From assembly GCF_042663225.1 (NCBI RefSeq), contig NZ_JBHTAA010000002.1, forward strand, positions 292,002 through 356,001: 64,000 nt of DNA, in the 5' to 3' direction. This DNA is from Haloferax namakaokahaiae. Lineage in GTDB: Archaea > Halobacteriota > Halobacteria > Halobacteriales > Haloferacaceae. Below are positions 23,228 to 32,811 of the stretch, in pieces. Positions within the stretch are counted from its first letter, which is position 1, and each line of letters opens with the position of its first letter. Both the position numbers and the translations under genes were made by a program. The notes beneath the pieces were generated by a model. That model saw only the letters and a program-made list of their open reading frames with translations, was not told where the DNA came from and did no database searches.

Positions 23228-25372
23228 ATGACGAACATTCGAGTCGGAATCGACGTCGGCGGCACCTTCACGGACGCGGTCGCTATCGACAGCGAATCGC
23301 TCGAACTCCTCGAGCAAGTGAAAGTACCGACGACGCACGACGCCGACGAGGGAGTCGCGGCGGGTATCGTCCAAGCGTCCTCGCAGATTTTGGACGACAT
23401 CGACGCCTCCCCCGAAGACGTCGTGTTCCTCGCTCACGGAACGACGCAGGCGACGAACGCCCTCCTCGAAGGTGACGTTGCAACGGTCGGCGTCATCGGC
23501 ATGGGCAAAGGGTTGAAAGGTCGGCGAGGGAAGACCGAGACGAACGTCGATGATATCGACCTGAAGAACGACCAGGTTATCGAGACGGCACACGAGTTCG
23601 TCTCCCTCGACGACGGCTTTCCCGAAGCCGAAATCAGAGACGCACTCGGCAGATTCGAATCGGACGGCGTCGAAGCAATCGTCGCAAGCCAAGTGTTCGG
23701 CGTCGATGACCCACGTGCGGAAGAACGGGTCTGCGACATCGCACGCGACGAAGGCTTCGCCGCCATCGGGGCGAACGTCGTCTCGAAGCGGTACGGCCTG
23801 AAGGTCCGCACGAGAACGGCCGTCGTGAACGCGAGTATTCTCCCTCGCATGATGGAGACGTCGCGTTCGACCGCAGACGGTATCGAAGGAATGGGTGTCA
23901 CCGCACCGCTGATGATAATGCGGTCCGACGGCGGTGTGATGGAGATAGACGAAATGCGCCGCCGACCGATTCAGACGATTCTGTCCGGCCCGGCGGCGGG
24001 CGTCGCGGGCGCGCTCATGTACGAGAACGTCACCGACGGCATCTTCATCGAAGTCGGCGGCACGTCCAGCGACATCAGCGTCATCGAGAAGGGCCAACCG
24101 AAGTGGAAGCCAGCGGAAATCGGTAACCACACGACGTTCCTCGAAACGTTAGACATCCGTACGGAGGGTGTCGCCGGCGGGTCGATGATTCGAATCGAAG
24201 ACGGCGATGTCGTCGCCTCTGGACCGCGGAGCGCACACATCGCGGACCTCCCGTACGCCGTGTACGCGGACCCGGAGGACATCACGGACCCGAGACTCGT
24301 CCGCGTCCGTCCGAAGGAGAACGACCCGGCGTACGTCGCTATCGAAACAGCCGACGGTGACCGGTACGCCATCACACCGAGTGGCGCGGCGAACCTCCTC
24401 GGCTTGGTCGATGCGGACATGTACGCCGCAGGCAATCCGGACGCAGCGAGACGGGCGTTCGAACCCGTCGCCGCCGAGCTCGGTACCGACGTCGAGACTG
24501 CCGCAGAACGCGTCCTCGAAGTGAGCGTCCAGACCATCAAACCCGTCATCGAGAACATCATCGACGAGTACGACCTGAATCCGAACCTGCTCGAACTCGT
24601 CGGCGGTGGTGGTGGGAGCGCCGCACTGCTCCCGTACCTCGCCGAGACGACGGACTACGACGTCCATCTGGCGACGAACCACGAGACCATCAGCACCATC
24701 GGCGTCGGATTGGCGATGGTCAGAGACGTGGTCGAACGGAACGTGATGGACCCCTCGGAAGACGAAATCGAACACCTCAGGAGAGAGGCAGTCGATTCCG
24801 TCATCGGGATGGGTGCCAATCAAGAGACGGTCGAGGCACGAGTCGAGTACGACGCGTCTCGGAACCTCCTTCGCGCAGAAGCGGAGGGTTCGACCGAGCT
24901 ACAGACGCGTGACCTGTCCCAAGGGGCGGTCACTGCCGACGAGCGACGCGAAACGGCCGCGGCAGCACTGGACGTCGAACCCGGCGTCATCGACGCCGGT
25001 GCATCGACCGACGGTCTCCACGTGTACTTCGCAGACGAGACCACGACGCGGTTGTTCGGGTTGCTCTCGAAGACGAAATCGAAGACGACAGTCGTCGATA
25101 ACGCGGGTGTCGTCAAGATGAAACTCGAAGACGCGGCCGTCTACGAGGCGCGTGGGGACTCACTCCAACGGACGGTCGAACGAGTACTGAACAAGGAGTC
25201 CGTGTTCAGCAACTCGGCGACGAAGCTCCCCAACATCTACATCGCGCGGGGGAACCGCCTCGTCGATATCAGCGGGATGTCTACGCGGGACCAGGTGCTC
25301 TCGCTGGTAGATATCGAACTGGAAGATACCGAAGCAGACGAGGAACTGGTCATCCTCGCGGAGAAACCATGA
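23228..25372 (+). CDS. Hydantoinase/oxoprolinase family protein, HyuA-like subunit
   Basis: A 714-aa ATP-dependent amidohydrolase-type subunit. The N-terminal actin-like fold starts with VGIDVGGTFTDAVAID (residues 6-21), and the hydantoinase A domain carries RSDGGVM and ILSGPAAGVAGALMYEN, the usual phosphate-binding stretch, then a Gly-rich LVGGGGGSAALLPYL. Such proteins normally act with a HyuB partner on hydantoins, 5-oxoproline or, in acetone carboxylase, on ketones. No HyuB gene is in this window. The gene starts 6 nt after the permease stop and overlaps the next start by 4 bp. Confidence 0.85.
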   Translation: MTNIRVGIDVGGTFTDAVAIDSESLELLEQVKVPTTHDADEGVAAGIVQASSQILDDIDASPEDVVFLAHGTTQATNALLEGDVATVGVIGMGKGLKGRRGKTETNVDDIDLKNDQVIETAHEFVSLDDGFPEAEIRDALGRFESDGVEAIVASQVFGVDDPRAEERVCDIARDEGFAAIGANVVSKRYGLKVRTRTAVVNASILPRMMETSRSTADGIEGMGVTAPLMIMRSDGGVMEIDEMRRRPIQTILSGPAAGVAGALMYENVTDGIFIEVGGTSSDISVIEKGQPKWKPAEIGNHTTFLETLDIRTEGVAGGSMIRIEDGDVVASGPRSAHIADLPYAVYADPEDITDPRLVRVRPKENDPAYVAIETADGDRYAITPSGAANLLGLVDADMYAAGNPDAARRAFEPVAAELGTDVETAAERVLEVSVQTIKPVIENIIDEYDLNPNLLELVGGGGGSAALLPYLAETTDYDVHLATNHETISTIGVGLAMVRDVVERNVMDPSEDEIEHLRREAVDSVIGMGANQETVEARVEYDASRNLLRAEAEGSTELQTRDLSQGAVTADERRETAAAALDVEPGVIDAGASTDGLHVYFADETTTRLFGLLSKTKSKTTVVDNAGVVKMKLEDAAVYEARGDSLQRTVERVLNKESVFSNSATKLPNIYIARGNRLVDISGMSTRDQVLSLVDIELEDTEADEELVILAEKP

Positions 25373-25884
25373 ACTTCGGCGACACCCTCCGGTCCGGTCA
25401 GGCGGGGAAGGCGGTCAGCCCACAATGCAAGCAGTTCGGTGAGTCGAAAGCCAGCGAACTTCGGTCGGTACACGAGACGACCGACGTGTGGGAACTCGCT
25501 GCGAGAGAGGGAGTCACCGTTCGACGGAGTGACTGGGACGGCGTCGATCGACTGCGACTCTTCGGCACGTACGCCGACGGCGTCATCACGCTCTACGACG
25601 CACAGATTCCCGCGCTCTCCGAGACCCTCGAAATCGAGGAGTCGCTCGCCACGGAACTCGTCTTGGCCCACGAACTCGGTCACCACGTCCTCGACGCGTC
25701 CGAACTCGCGTCGAAACCACGCTCGCCGTGGCGCAAGATGCTGTCGCCGTGGGGCAGTAGCGCCGAAACAGAGCGAGCAATCGAAGAACAGGCTACACAT
25801 TGGTTCGCGCTCGAACTCCTCGGCGACCGTCTCCCCGAGACGGCCCGTCGGAAACTCCGCCGAGGAGTCGAAGATACGACGTAA
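25369..25884 (+). CDS. ImmA/IrrE-type (M78) zinc metallopeptidase
   Basis: A 171-aa single-domain protease. The zinc motif HELGHH lies at 101-106 (HExxH with E102 as catalytic base), and a second motif, IEEQATHWFALELL at about 138-151, supplies the third ligand, as in M78 peptidases. ImmA and IrrE cleave transcriptional repressors. This one has no HTH domain and no Xre partner next to it, but is locked inside a catabolic operon by a 4-bp overlap with the HyuA-like gene. A role in cleaving an operon regulator or processing an operon enzyme is inference. Confidence 0.8.
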   Translation: MNFGDTLRSGQAGKAVSPQCKQFGESKASELRSVHETTDVWELAAREGVTVRRSDWDGVDRLRLFGTYADGVITLYDAQIPALSETLEIEESLATELVLAHELGHHVLDASELASKPRSPWRKMLSPWGSSAETERAIEEQATHWFALELLGDRLPETARRKLRRGVEDTT

Positions 25885-25896
25885 CACAACTACCAC

Positions 25897-27855
25897 ATGG
25901 AAACACACACATTGCAGGACGAAGCGTACGCCACCGTCGTCGTCGGCGGGTCGGCAGGAGGTATTGCGACCGCGATTCGCGCCGCACGAGAAGGGACATC
26001 GACGCTGTTGGTGACCTACAACGAACGACTCGGCGGGATGATGGCGGGCGGGCTCAGTTACACCGACACGCTGGTGATGAAGCCGCGCGCCCCCATTCTC
26101 GACGAGTTCTTCGAAGCAGTGCGAGAGCACTACGAGACGACCTACGGACGGGATTCGACGCAGTACGAGTACTGTGAAGACGGCTACATCTTCGAGCCAC
26201 ACGTGGCCGAAGAGACGTTCGAAACGCTCGTCGCCGACGAGGACGACCTGACCGTCGTCCGCGGGTACTATCCCACCTCCGTGGAGCGAACGAACGAGAC
26301 GGTGAAATCGGTCACGTTCGAATCGTTCGAGACCCACCACTCCGTTACGGTCGAGGGGTCGGTGTTCGTCGAAGCCACCTACGAGGGCGACCTCATGGCG
26401 ACGATTGGGTCGTCGTATCGGGTCGGCCGCGAGTCGCGGTCGGCGTACGACGAGCAGTTCGCGGGGAGAATCTTCACGGGCATCCGAGGAGACCGATACT
26501 ACCCCCGCGAGGCCGTCGGGCACGCGGACGATACTGCGCCGATGGACCGACGTGGCCCCCTTCACGTCGCAGAAGAGAAGCGACAAGGAACCCTCGACCT
26601 CGTTCCCCACCCGGCGGGTCTCACCGAGATATTCCCCGGGAGCGACGGGAGCGGCGACGACGCCATCCAGGCGTACAACTACCGACTCTGTCTCTCGCGT
26701 GACCCGGAGAACCGACGATTACCGGAGCGACCCGCGAACTACGACCGCGAGGAGTTCGTCGAAGAACTCCCCGCGGTCATCGAGTCCGGACTCCGGTCGT
26801 ATCTGACGCTTCGGTACCTCCCGAACGACAAGGCGGACATGAACGCCGCCGACCTGCCCGGCCAGAACTACGACTACCCCGAAGGGTCGTGGGAGACGCG
26901 GAAGGCGATTGCCGAGCGACACCGCGAGTACGCGCTCGGACTCCTGTACTTCCTCCAGAACGACGACGCAGTCCCGGAAGACATCCGCGCAGATGCTCGA
27001 CGATGGGGACTCCCTACGGACGAGTTCGTAGACAACGACAACTTCCCGTGGCAGTTTTACGTCCGCGAGGCGCGCCGCCTCGATGGCCGGTACACGTTCT
27101 CCGAGAGCGACGCACGGTTGGCACCCGGACTCGACCGGGCACCGGTTCACGGCGATGCAATCGCCTATGCGGAGTATCCGCTCGATTCGCACGCCTGTCG
27201 AGAAGTTCGACGAACCGGCGGTGAGCCAGAGGGGTTCTTCTACGCCTCGCAGGTGACTCGGCCATCACAGATTCCGTACCGAGCACTCCTCCCGAGGGAA
27301 GTGAACAACCTGCTCGTACCCGTCCCGCTGTCGTCCACGCACGTCGGATACGGGACGATTCGGCTCGAACCGACGTGGATGCACATCGGCGAGGCGGCCG
27401 GCTACGCCGCGGTGCTCGCCGACGAAACCGACGTTGCGCCCGCGTCGCTCGACGTCTCTGCGCTTCAGCGACGGCTTGCCGCCGCAGGGCTCTCGTTGTC
27501 GTTCTTCAACGACGTGAACGCCGAGGCCGACGAGGAGTGGGCACCGGCCGTTCAGTACCTCGCCACGAAGGGCTTCTTCGAGTCGTACGACGTTCGACCG
27601 ACCGACCCGCTCGAACGCTCGGTTGCCACCGAGTGGATCGACACGGCTACGAAGCTCGTTTCGGGGGCGTCGTTCGACCCGACCGACCGCGCGAAAGCGG
27701 TCAACACGTCGAGTAGCGACCCTCCGCTGACTCACCAAGAGTTTGCCGAGTTACTTCGTGAACGGGTCGGCGCCGACGTGAAGAGCGAGGGCGAAGGCGA
27801 CGAAGCGATCAGTCGTGGTGAGGCCTGTCGCCTCATCTACGCCGCAGTCGCATAG
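25897..27855 (+). CDS. FAD-dependent oxidoreductase (pfam12831-like)
   Basis: A 652-aa flavoprotein. The dinucleotide-binding fold starts at residue 13 (VVVGGSAGGIATAIRAAREG), followed by NERLGGMMAGGLSYTD, the pattern of the FAD_oxidored family found with glycan and organic-acid catabolic genes. VFVEATYEGDLMATIG in the middle and the RLEPTWMHIGEAAGYAAVLA segment near 490-510 are also typical of that family. The last 100 residues form a separate helical tail. It is the last gene of the IclR-flanked operon, 12 bp after the peptidase gene. The substrate is not predictable. Confidence 0.85.
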   Translation: METHTLQDEAYATVVVGGSAGGIATAIRAAREGTSTLLVTYNERLGGMMAGGLSYTDTLVMKPRAPILDEFFEAVREHYETTYGRDSTQYEYCEDGYIFEPHVAEETFETLVADEDDLTVVRGYYPTSVERTNETVKSVTFESFETHHSVTVEGSVFVEATYEGDLMATIGSSYRVGRESRSAYDEQFAGRIFTGIRGDRYYPREAVGHADDTAPMDRRGPLHVAEEKRQGTLDLVPHPAGLTEIFPGSDGSGDDAIQAYNYRLCLSRDPENRRLPERPANYDREEFVEELPAVIESGLRSYLTLRYLPNDKADMNAADLPGQNYDYPEGSWETRKAIAERHREYALGLLYFLQNDDAVPEDIRADARRWGLPTDEFVDNDNFPWQFYVREARRLDGRYTFSESDARLAPGLDRAPVHGDAIAYAEYPLDSHACREVRRTGGEPEGFFYASQVTRPSQIPYRALLPREVNNLLVPVPLSSTHVGYGTIRLEPTWMHIGEAAGYAAVLADETDVAPASLDVSALQRRLAAAGLSLSFFNDVNAEADEEWAPAVQYLATKGFFESYDVRPTDPLERSVATEWIDTATKLVSGASFDPTDRAKAVNTSSSDPPLTHQEFAELLRERVGADVKSEGEGDEAISRGEACRLIYAAVA

Positions 27856-28149
27856 TCGCATCCGAATCGAGTGCGACGGGGATAGCCGCCGAATCCGACC
27901 CCGCCGGCGAACGACGGTAACCACACTCGCCGCCGAGTGCGTGGACAGGCAACCGAAACGTGGAGTGGGTTACGTCGGTGACTAACTCCACCACACTTTC
28001 CGTACGGCCTCCCAGTGAGGCCGAACTATTCTGCCCCCCTTTTGATGCACTTCCTGTGATTTCAGTTGCTGATGGTTCGAATTCGAGTTCGACAGACCGT
28101 TCGCTCGCACGCGTCGAGGGAGGACGCCGAAAGACCGCGTCGCTGAAAA

Positions 28150-29034
28150 TTAAACGTCGATTCGAGAACGATGCTCGATGAGTCCGGAAACGTCGCTCTG
28201 GAACCCGAAGAGTGCGCCAGCCCCGCTTCCTTCGTCAGCCCGGTCACCTGGTGGGCCGTCACCCGGCCCAAGCGCGGTCGTGACGTAGACGTCGCTGCGT
28301 CTATCGCCGCCGAACGTGAGACTCGACACTTTTCGAGCGGGGAGTTCGATTCGACGGTCCTCGGTCCCATCGGGAGCGAATCTGATGAGACAGCCACCGT
28401 TCCACTGCGCGGACCAAACGTATCCATCTTCGTCCACGGCGAGACCGTCGGGGACGCCTCGTTCGTTGGTGCGGTCGATGAATACCTCTCGATTCGAGAG
28501 GCTGCCCGTCGGTTCGTCGTAGTCGAAGCGGTATATCGTCCCGGGAACCGACTCGGTGACGTAGCAGTGCTCGCCGTCGGGGGTAAACGCCATTCCGTTC
28601 GGAATGTCGAGGCCATCGAGCACCCGTGTCGCTGTTCCGTCCGTGTCGAATCGATAGAGTCGTCCCAACCTGTCCTCTGTTGGCATCGTCCCGGCGAAAA
28701 CCCGGCCTTTGGGGTCGGCGACGACGTCGTTAAACCGCGACTCGCATTCGCCGGGGACTCCGCGCCAGGCCAGTTCGACAGACCCGTCCTGCCACCGTTC
28801 GATTCGTCCGCCGTCTTCGAAAAGGAGGAGCGAACCATCGGTCTGAATCGTGAATCCGCCGATGACACTCGTCTCGTAACATCGTTCGTGTTCTCCAGTC
28901 AGTGGGTCGTAGCGGTAGAGAACGCCGTTGGGTATGTCTACCCAGTACAGACGTTCCTCGTCAGGGTGCCAAAGCGGCCCCTCGCCAGTGTGGCAGTGAG
29001 AATCGACCAACATCGTCGGCGAATCGACGTTCAT
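28150..29034 (-). CDS. SMP-30/gluconolactonase family lactonase
   Basis: A 294-aa six-bladed beta-propeller lactonase. It opens with the family's metal-site segment (HTGEGPLWHPDEERLYWVDI) and has SRFNDVVADPKGRVFAGTM, IPNGMAFTPDG and PDGLAVDEDGYVWSAQW, which hold the Glu, Asn, Asn and Asp metal ligands of this family. It would open sugar lactones such as glucono- or xylonolactone. ATG 29034 overlaps the stop of the mannonate dehydratase gene by 4 bp, so both belong to one operon; an alternative ATG lies at 29013. Confidence 0.88.
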   Translation of the reverse strand: MNVDSPTMLVDSHCHTGEGPLWHPDEERLYWVDIPNGVLYRYDPLTGEHERCYETSVIGGFTIQTDGSLLLFEDGGRIERWQDGSVELAWRGVPGECESRFNDVVADPKGRVFAGTMPTEDRLGRLYRFDTDGTATRVLDGLDIPNGMAFTPDGEHCYVTESVPGTIYRFDYDEPTGSLSNREVFIDRTNERGVPDGLAVDEDGYVWSAQWNGGCLIRFAPDGTEDRRIELPARKVSSLTFGGDRRSDVYVTTALGPGDGPPGDRADEGSGAGALFGFQSDVSGLIEHRSRIDV

Positions 29035-29987
29035 CGTGTCTGTTCGAGGAGTCCTTTCATGTAGCCGATGGCAAACAGTCGCCCCTTCGTGTGGTAGCCG
29101 GGATTGTCGTTCTGCTCGCCCGCCATCGTCGGGACGTGGTCGGGGCGCATCGGTCCGTCGAAGCCCACCTCTCTGTACGCCTGCATCGCGGCGAGCATAT
29201 CCGTCGGGCCGTCGTCGTGCCACGTCTCGACGAACTCGTCGGCGTCGCCCTCGACGTCGCGGAAGTGGACGAAGTTGATTCGGTCACCGAAGTGGTGAAT
29301 CGTCGCCGGGATATCGACGCCCATGGCCGCGAAGTTCCCCTGACAGAACGTCACGCCGTTGTGTTCGCTCTCGTAAATCCCGAGGACTCGGTCGTACGCA
29401 TCGACGCTGTTGATGATACGGGGAACGCCTCGTACCTCCTCGCGTGGCGGGTCGTCGGGGTGGAGTCCGAGTTTCACACCGACCTCTTCGGCGACGGGAA
29501 CGACGCGTTCGAGGAAGTATTCGAGGTTCTCCCACAGTTCTTCTCTCGAACGGCTGGCGGCCTCGTGGGTCGGGCCGCCGCGCATCTTGTCGTTCTCGTA
29601 GGCCGTGACGTACGACCCACCGCGCGATTCGACGTGGGCGCTCGTTCGCGCCCACCGAATGCCCGCCATCCAGTCGTAGCAGACGACGCCGATATCGAGG
29701 TCGCCGCACGCTCTGAGGAACTGTTGGAACGCGGCGATTTCCTCGTCGCGCCCGTCGAGTCCGAGACGGGTCGTATCGGTCAGTGGAACGCTTCCCTCTA
29801 CGACCGAGACCGACAGGCCGGCATCCTCGAACCAGTTGCAGATGCGCCGAAGGTGGTCGTAGTCCCAAAACTGCGTCCCGTCACCGATTTCGAGGGTGTG
29901 GATGACGGCGTCCGTGACGCCCATCTGTGTCGCAAGTTGCCATCTGTCGTCCGGGGCTGGCGGTAGCACTAGCGCTGGTCGAACCAT
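29031..29987 (-). CDS. uxuA: Mannonate dehydratase (UxuA-type)
   Basis: A 318-aa TIM-barrel enzyme of the mannonate dehydratase family, which converts D-mannonate to 2-keto-3-deoxygluconate in hexuronate breakdown. Visible family features are LGLHPDDPP, the CQGNF segment (metal-binding Cys), NFVHFRDVEG and GPMRPDHVPTM near the C-terminus, which hold the Mn2+/Fe2+ ligands and the catalytic residues. It is somewhat shorter than the roughly 390-aa bacterial UxuA. It shares an operon with the lactonase and is divergent from the SDR gene, which could be the matching dehydrogenase. Confidence 0.88.
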   Translation of the reverse strand: MVRPALVLPPAPDDRWQLATQMGVTDAVIHTLEIGDGTQFWDYDHLRRICNWFEDAGLSVSVVEGSVPLTDTTRLGLDGRDEEIAAFQQFLRACGDLDIGVVCYDWMAGIRWARTSAHVESRGGSYVTAYENDKMRGGPTHEAASRSREELWENLEYFLERVVPVAEEVGVKLGLHPDDPPREEVRGVPRIINSVDAYDRVLGIYESEHNGVTFCQGNFAAMGVDIPATIHHFGDRINFVHFRDVEGDADEFVETWHDDGPTDMLAAMQAYREVGFDGPMRPDHVPTMAGEQNDNPGYHTKGRLFAIGYMKGLLEQTR

Positions 29988-30122
29988 ACCTCACCATGCG
30001 AATACCTCGCAATAAAGATTCGTACACGAATCACCGTTCGCTGGGTGGTCTCGGACGTCCCGCGAACACGACATCCACCAAAACAGTAATGTGGCGGTGC
30101 CGAGCACGTCAAGGTGTCACAC

Positions 30123-30902
30123 ATGTCGTTAGCAGAGAGAACGGCGCTGATTACCGGCGCAAGCTCTGGCATCGGTCGAGGAATCGCACGCGAACTCGCA
30201 GCAGCGGGCGCGAACATCGTCGTCGCAGACATCCGCGAATCACCGAAACAAGGCGAATACTACCAGACGGACGTACACGTTCCGACGGCCGACCTCGTCG
30301 AACAGGAGTTCGGCGTGGACGCGACGTTCGTCGAGACGAACGTCAAGAACGAGTCCGATATCGAACTCGCGGTCCAAACTGCGGTCGAGGAGTTCGGTGG
30401 GCTGGACGTTCTCGTCAACAACGTCGGGACGCAAGTCCTGGGTGGCACACAGGAGATTACCGCCGAGGATTGGCACCACGTCGTAGACGTCAACTTGACG
30501 AGCTACTTTCTGGCCGCGAAGTACGCGATTCCCCACCTCGTCGAGTCCGAACACGGCCGCATCGTCAACATCAGCAGCGTGAACGCCTACATGGGCGGTG
30601 GCGGACCGCCGTACTCGGCCACGAAGGCGGGAATCGTCAACCTCACACGCGACCTGGCGCTCGAAGTCGCCGAGGCGGGAGTGACGGTGAACGCCGTCCT
30701 CCCCGGAGTCGTGAAGACGCCGATGCAGGACCAAAACGACGAGCAAACACGCCAACGACAGGCCGAAAAGACGCCGCTTCCTCGCGTCGGCGACCCGGAA
30801 GACGTCGGGAAGGTCGTCCGGTTCTTTGCGAGCGAAGAAGCTGAGTGGGTCACAGGCGCGGAGTTGCTCGTCGATGGCGGCTACTCAATCGGCGGGTACT
30901 AA
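30123..30902 (+). CDS. Short-chain dehydrogenase/reductase
   Basis: A 259-aa classical SDR. The NAD(P)-binding TGASSGIGRG is at 11-20, NNVG follows in the middle, the catalytic ISSVNAYMGGGGPPYSATKAG supplies Ser, Tyr and Lys, and the PG motif is LPGVVKTPM. An Asp after the second strand (VVADI) favours NAD+. Next to uxuA it may be a fructuronate/mannonate oxidoreductase or an aldonate dehydrogenase. I prefer ATG 30123; a GTG at 30114 would add three residues. It is divergent from uxuA across 135 bp. Confidence 0.88.
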   Translation: MSLAERTALITGASSGIGRGIARELAAAGANIVVADIRESPKQGEYYQTDVHVPTADLVEQEFGVDATFVETNVKNESDIELAVQTAVEEFGGLDVLVNNVGTQVLGGTQEITAEDWHHVVDVNLTSYFLAAKYAIPHLVESEHGRIVNISSVNAYMGGGGPPYSATKAGIVNLTRDLALEVAEAGVTVNAVLPGVVKTPMQDQNDEQTRQRQAEKTPLPRVGDPEDVGKVVRFFASEEAEWVTGAELLVDGGYSIGGY

Positions 30903-31095
30903 TCGGCTCGAATTCGCGGTCGAACACCAGCAGGTCCCGTCCGTGTGAACAGTACTGACTTTCTGTGGGGTGGTCGAACGCCTTTTCTGCGAGAGGTGGT
31001 CGAACGTATCTATCGGGTGGCTCGGCACGTCGTTCGAGTCACAGAACCACAGTTTGGGCTACAAAGGATTTATCAGAAAGAAAGATGATAGTGTC

Positions 31096-32811
31096 ATGGG
31101 TCACGATAGCGTGGGCCACGAGGTAGCAGCAGCTATGCAAGAACACTTCGACATCGGTCGGCGAACAGTAGTCAAATCACTCGGCATGCTCGGATTGGGT
31201 GGGCTCGGACTCGGGACATCGGTAGCCGGGACGGCGTCCGCCTACGACAGCGCCCTCGAATCCTACTACAAACTCGATGGGACGTCTGCCACGGACTCGT
31301 CCGGGAACGGAAACGACGGGACGGTCAACGGTGCCTCGCCCGGTTCGGCTGGAATCTCCAGCGACTGTTTCTCCTTCGATGGGACGGGCGATACGATTAG
31401 CGTCCCGCACGTCCTCTCGGGGAGTGCGAGCGGTTCGTATTCGGTGTGGGTCAACGCGGATTCACTGACCGAGGACAAGGCGATACTCGGCGATTGGCCG
31501 AACGCCGACCTCTCGATGTGGTACGATATCGGAGACGACCACTGGGGGTTCGCGGCGCGGTTCGATGGGACGATACAGAAGGTGACCGGTGGCTCTCCGA
31601 CGACCGGTTCGTGGGTCCACCTCGCGGTGACGTACGACGGGAGCACCCTCGAACTGTTCGTCGATGGAACGAGCGTCGATAGCACGTCGGTAAGCGGCAC
31701 TCTCGCGTCTGATTCCGACATTCAAATCGGGAGCGACAACGGAGACCACAACTACTGGGACGGCAGAATCGACGAGGTTCGCACGTATTCGCGTGGTCTC
31801 TCTGCAGCAGATGTCTCCGAGTTGTACTCGAACCCCGGGTCGGCAGACCTCGACGGAAACGACACGGTGACCGACATCGAGTTCGCCAATCAGGGGGTGG
31901 CGTTCGACCCGAGCGCCCAGAGTTACTCGCCGGCAGACGAGTTCATCTTCCCGTCCATCATCGAAACGTCGAAAATCGATAATCCACTCGGGAAGTATCA
32001 CCTCTACTGTGCGCCTCACGGAACGTCGGAAACGAAAGACGGTGAAACGGTCGGCGTCGCGTTGTACTACTCGGACACCCTCGGCGACGGGTCGTGGACA
32101 GAGTACTCCGGAAACCCGATTATCGACCCATCGGACTTCGGCGGCGTCTCGCACATCTCGTCACCACACGCGATCTACGCCGACGAGTACGACAAAGTGC
32201 TGCTCTATGCGCACGGGGACAACGATAAGACGCGGTGGTGGTACTGCAGCGGAGACGACGGCGCGACGTTCGACTACGGTGGCGTCGCCGTGGACACCTC
32301 GATGTACGCCGGGTCGTCCGAGACGTCGTACGCGCGGGTGTACAACTACTCGATTCCGAATCGGTCGAACAGCTACACGATGTTCTTCATGTCCAATCAG
32401 GGCGGTACCCGCCACATTCGGCTTGCGACATCCGACGACGGGAAAAACTGGAGCGTCGATCCCGACGAGGTGATTTCACCACAACCCGAACACGACGGGA
32501 ACGTCTCGGGCCCGTTCTTCTTCGAGTACGCTGGGTCCTACTATCTCGCATTCCACGCATCGGACGGCAATCAGTGGGTCGCAGAGGTCGGTGAGAACAT
32601 CGACATGGAGAACCACCTCGGCATGTTCAACCAATCGACGAGTGGGGACCCGGACAACGGTCGGTGTAGTTCGCCGTTCTTGGTCACAGACGAGAGTGGC
32701 CAACCGTGGATGTACTACGAATCCGACGACCGACTCGACGCGGCTATCGCCGTCGAAAAGCTCACCGATTCGGACGACGCAGCCAACTTGTCGCTCTTCG
32801 ACCTCTCGTAA
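31096..32811 (+). CDS. Secreted LamG plus five-bladed beta-propeller (GH43-like) protein
   Basis: A 571-aa exported protein. A Tat signal (IGRRTVVKSLGMLG, Arg22-23) ends in a TASA cleavage site near residue 49, with no lipobox, so it should be released. Residues about 50-210 form a LamG/concanavalin-like domain (YYKLDGTSATDSSGNGNDG, then WDGRIDEVRTYSRGLSA). Residues about 225-571 show repeated propeller blades with GH43/GH32-like phrases (YSGNPIIDP, SPHAIYADEYDKV, FFFEYAGSYYLAFHASDG, SSPFLVTDESGQPWMYYES). It probably binds or cleaves an extracellular polysaccharide. ATG 31096 was chosen because it places the signal near the N-terminus. Confidence 0.8.
   Translation: MGHDSVGHEVAAAMQEHFDIGRRTVVKSLGMLGLGGLGLGTSVAGTASAYDSALESYYKLDGTSATDSSGNGNDGTVNGASPGSAGISSDCFSFDGTGDTISVPHVLSGSASGSYSVWVNADSLTEDKAILGDWPNADLSMWYDIGDDHWGFAARFDGTIQKVTGGSPTTGSWVHLAVTYDGSTLELFVDGTSVDSTSVSGTLASDSDIQIGSDNGDHNYWDGRIDEVRTYSRGLSAADVSELYSNPGSADLDGNDTVTDIEFANQGVAFDPSAQSYSPADEFIFPSIIETSKIDNPLGKYHLYCAPHGTSETKDGETVGVALYYSDTLGDGSWTEYSGNPIIDPSDFGGVSHISSPHAIYADEYDKVLLYAHGDNDKTRWWYCSGDDGATFDYGGVAVDTSMYAGSSETSYARVYNYSIPNRSNSYTMFFMSNQGGTRHIRLATSDDGKNWSVDPDEVISPQPEHDGNVSGPFFFEYAGSYYLAFHASDGNQWVAEVGENIDMENHLGMFNQSTSGDPDNGRCSSPFLVTDESGQPWMYYESDDRLDAAIAVEKLTDSDDAANLSLFDLS

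Noticed and set aside
22622..24130. 502-codon minus-strand open frame
   Set aside because: It is antisense to the permease and HyuA-like genes, both of which have clear family motifs. Long antisense frames are usual in GC-rich haloarchaeal DNA.
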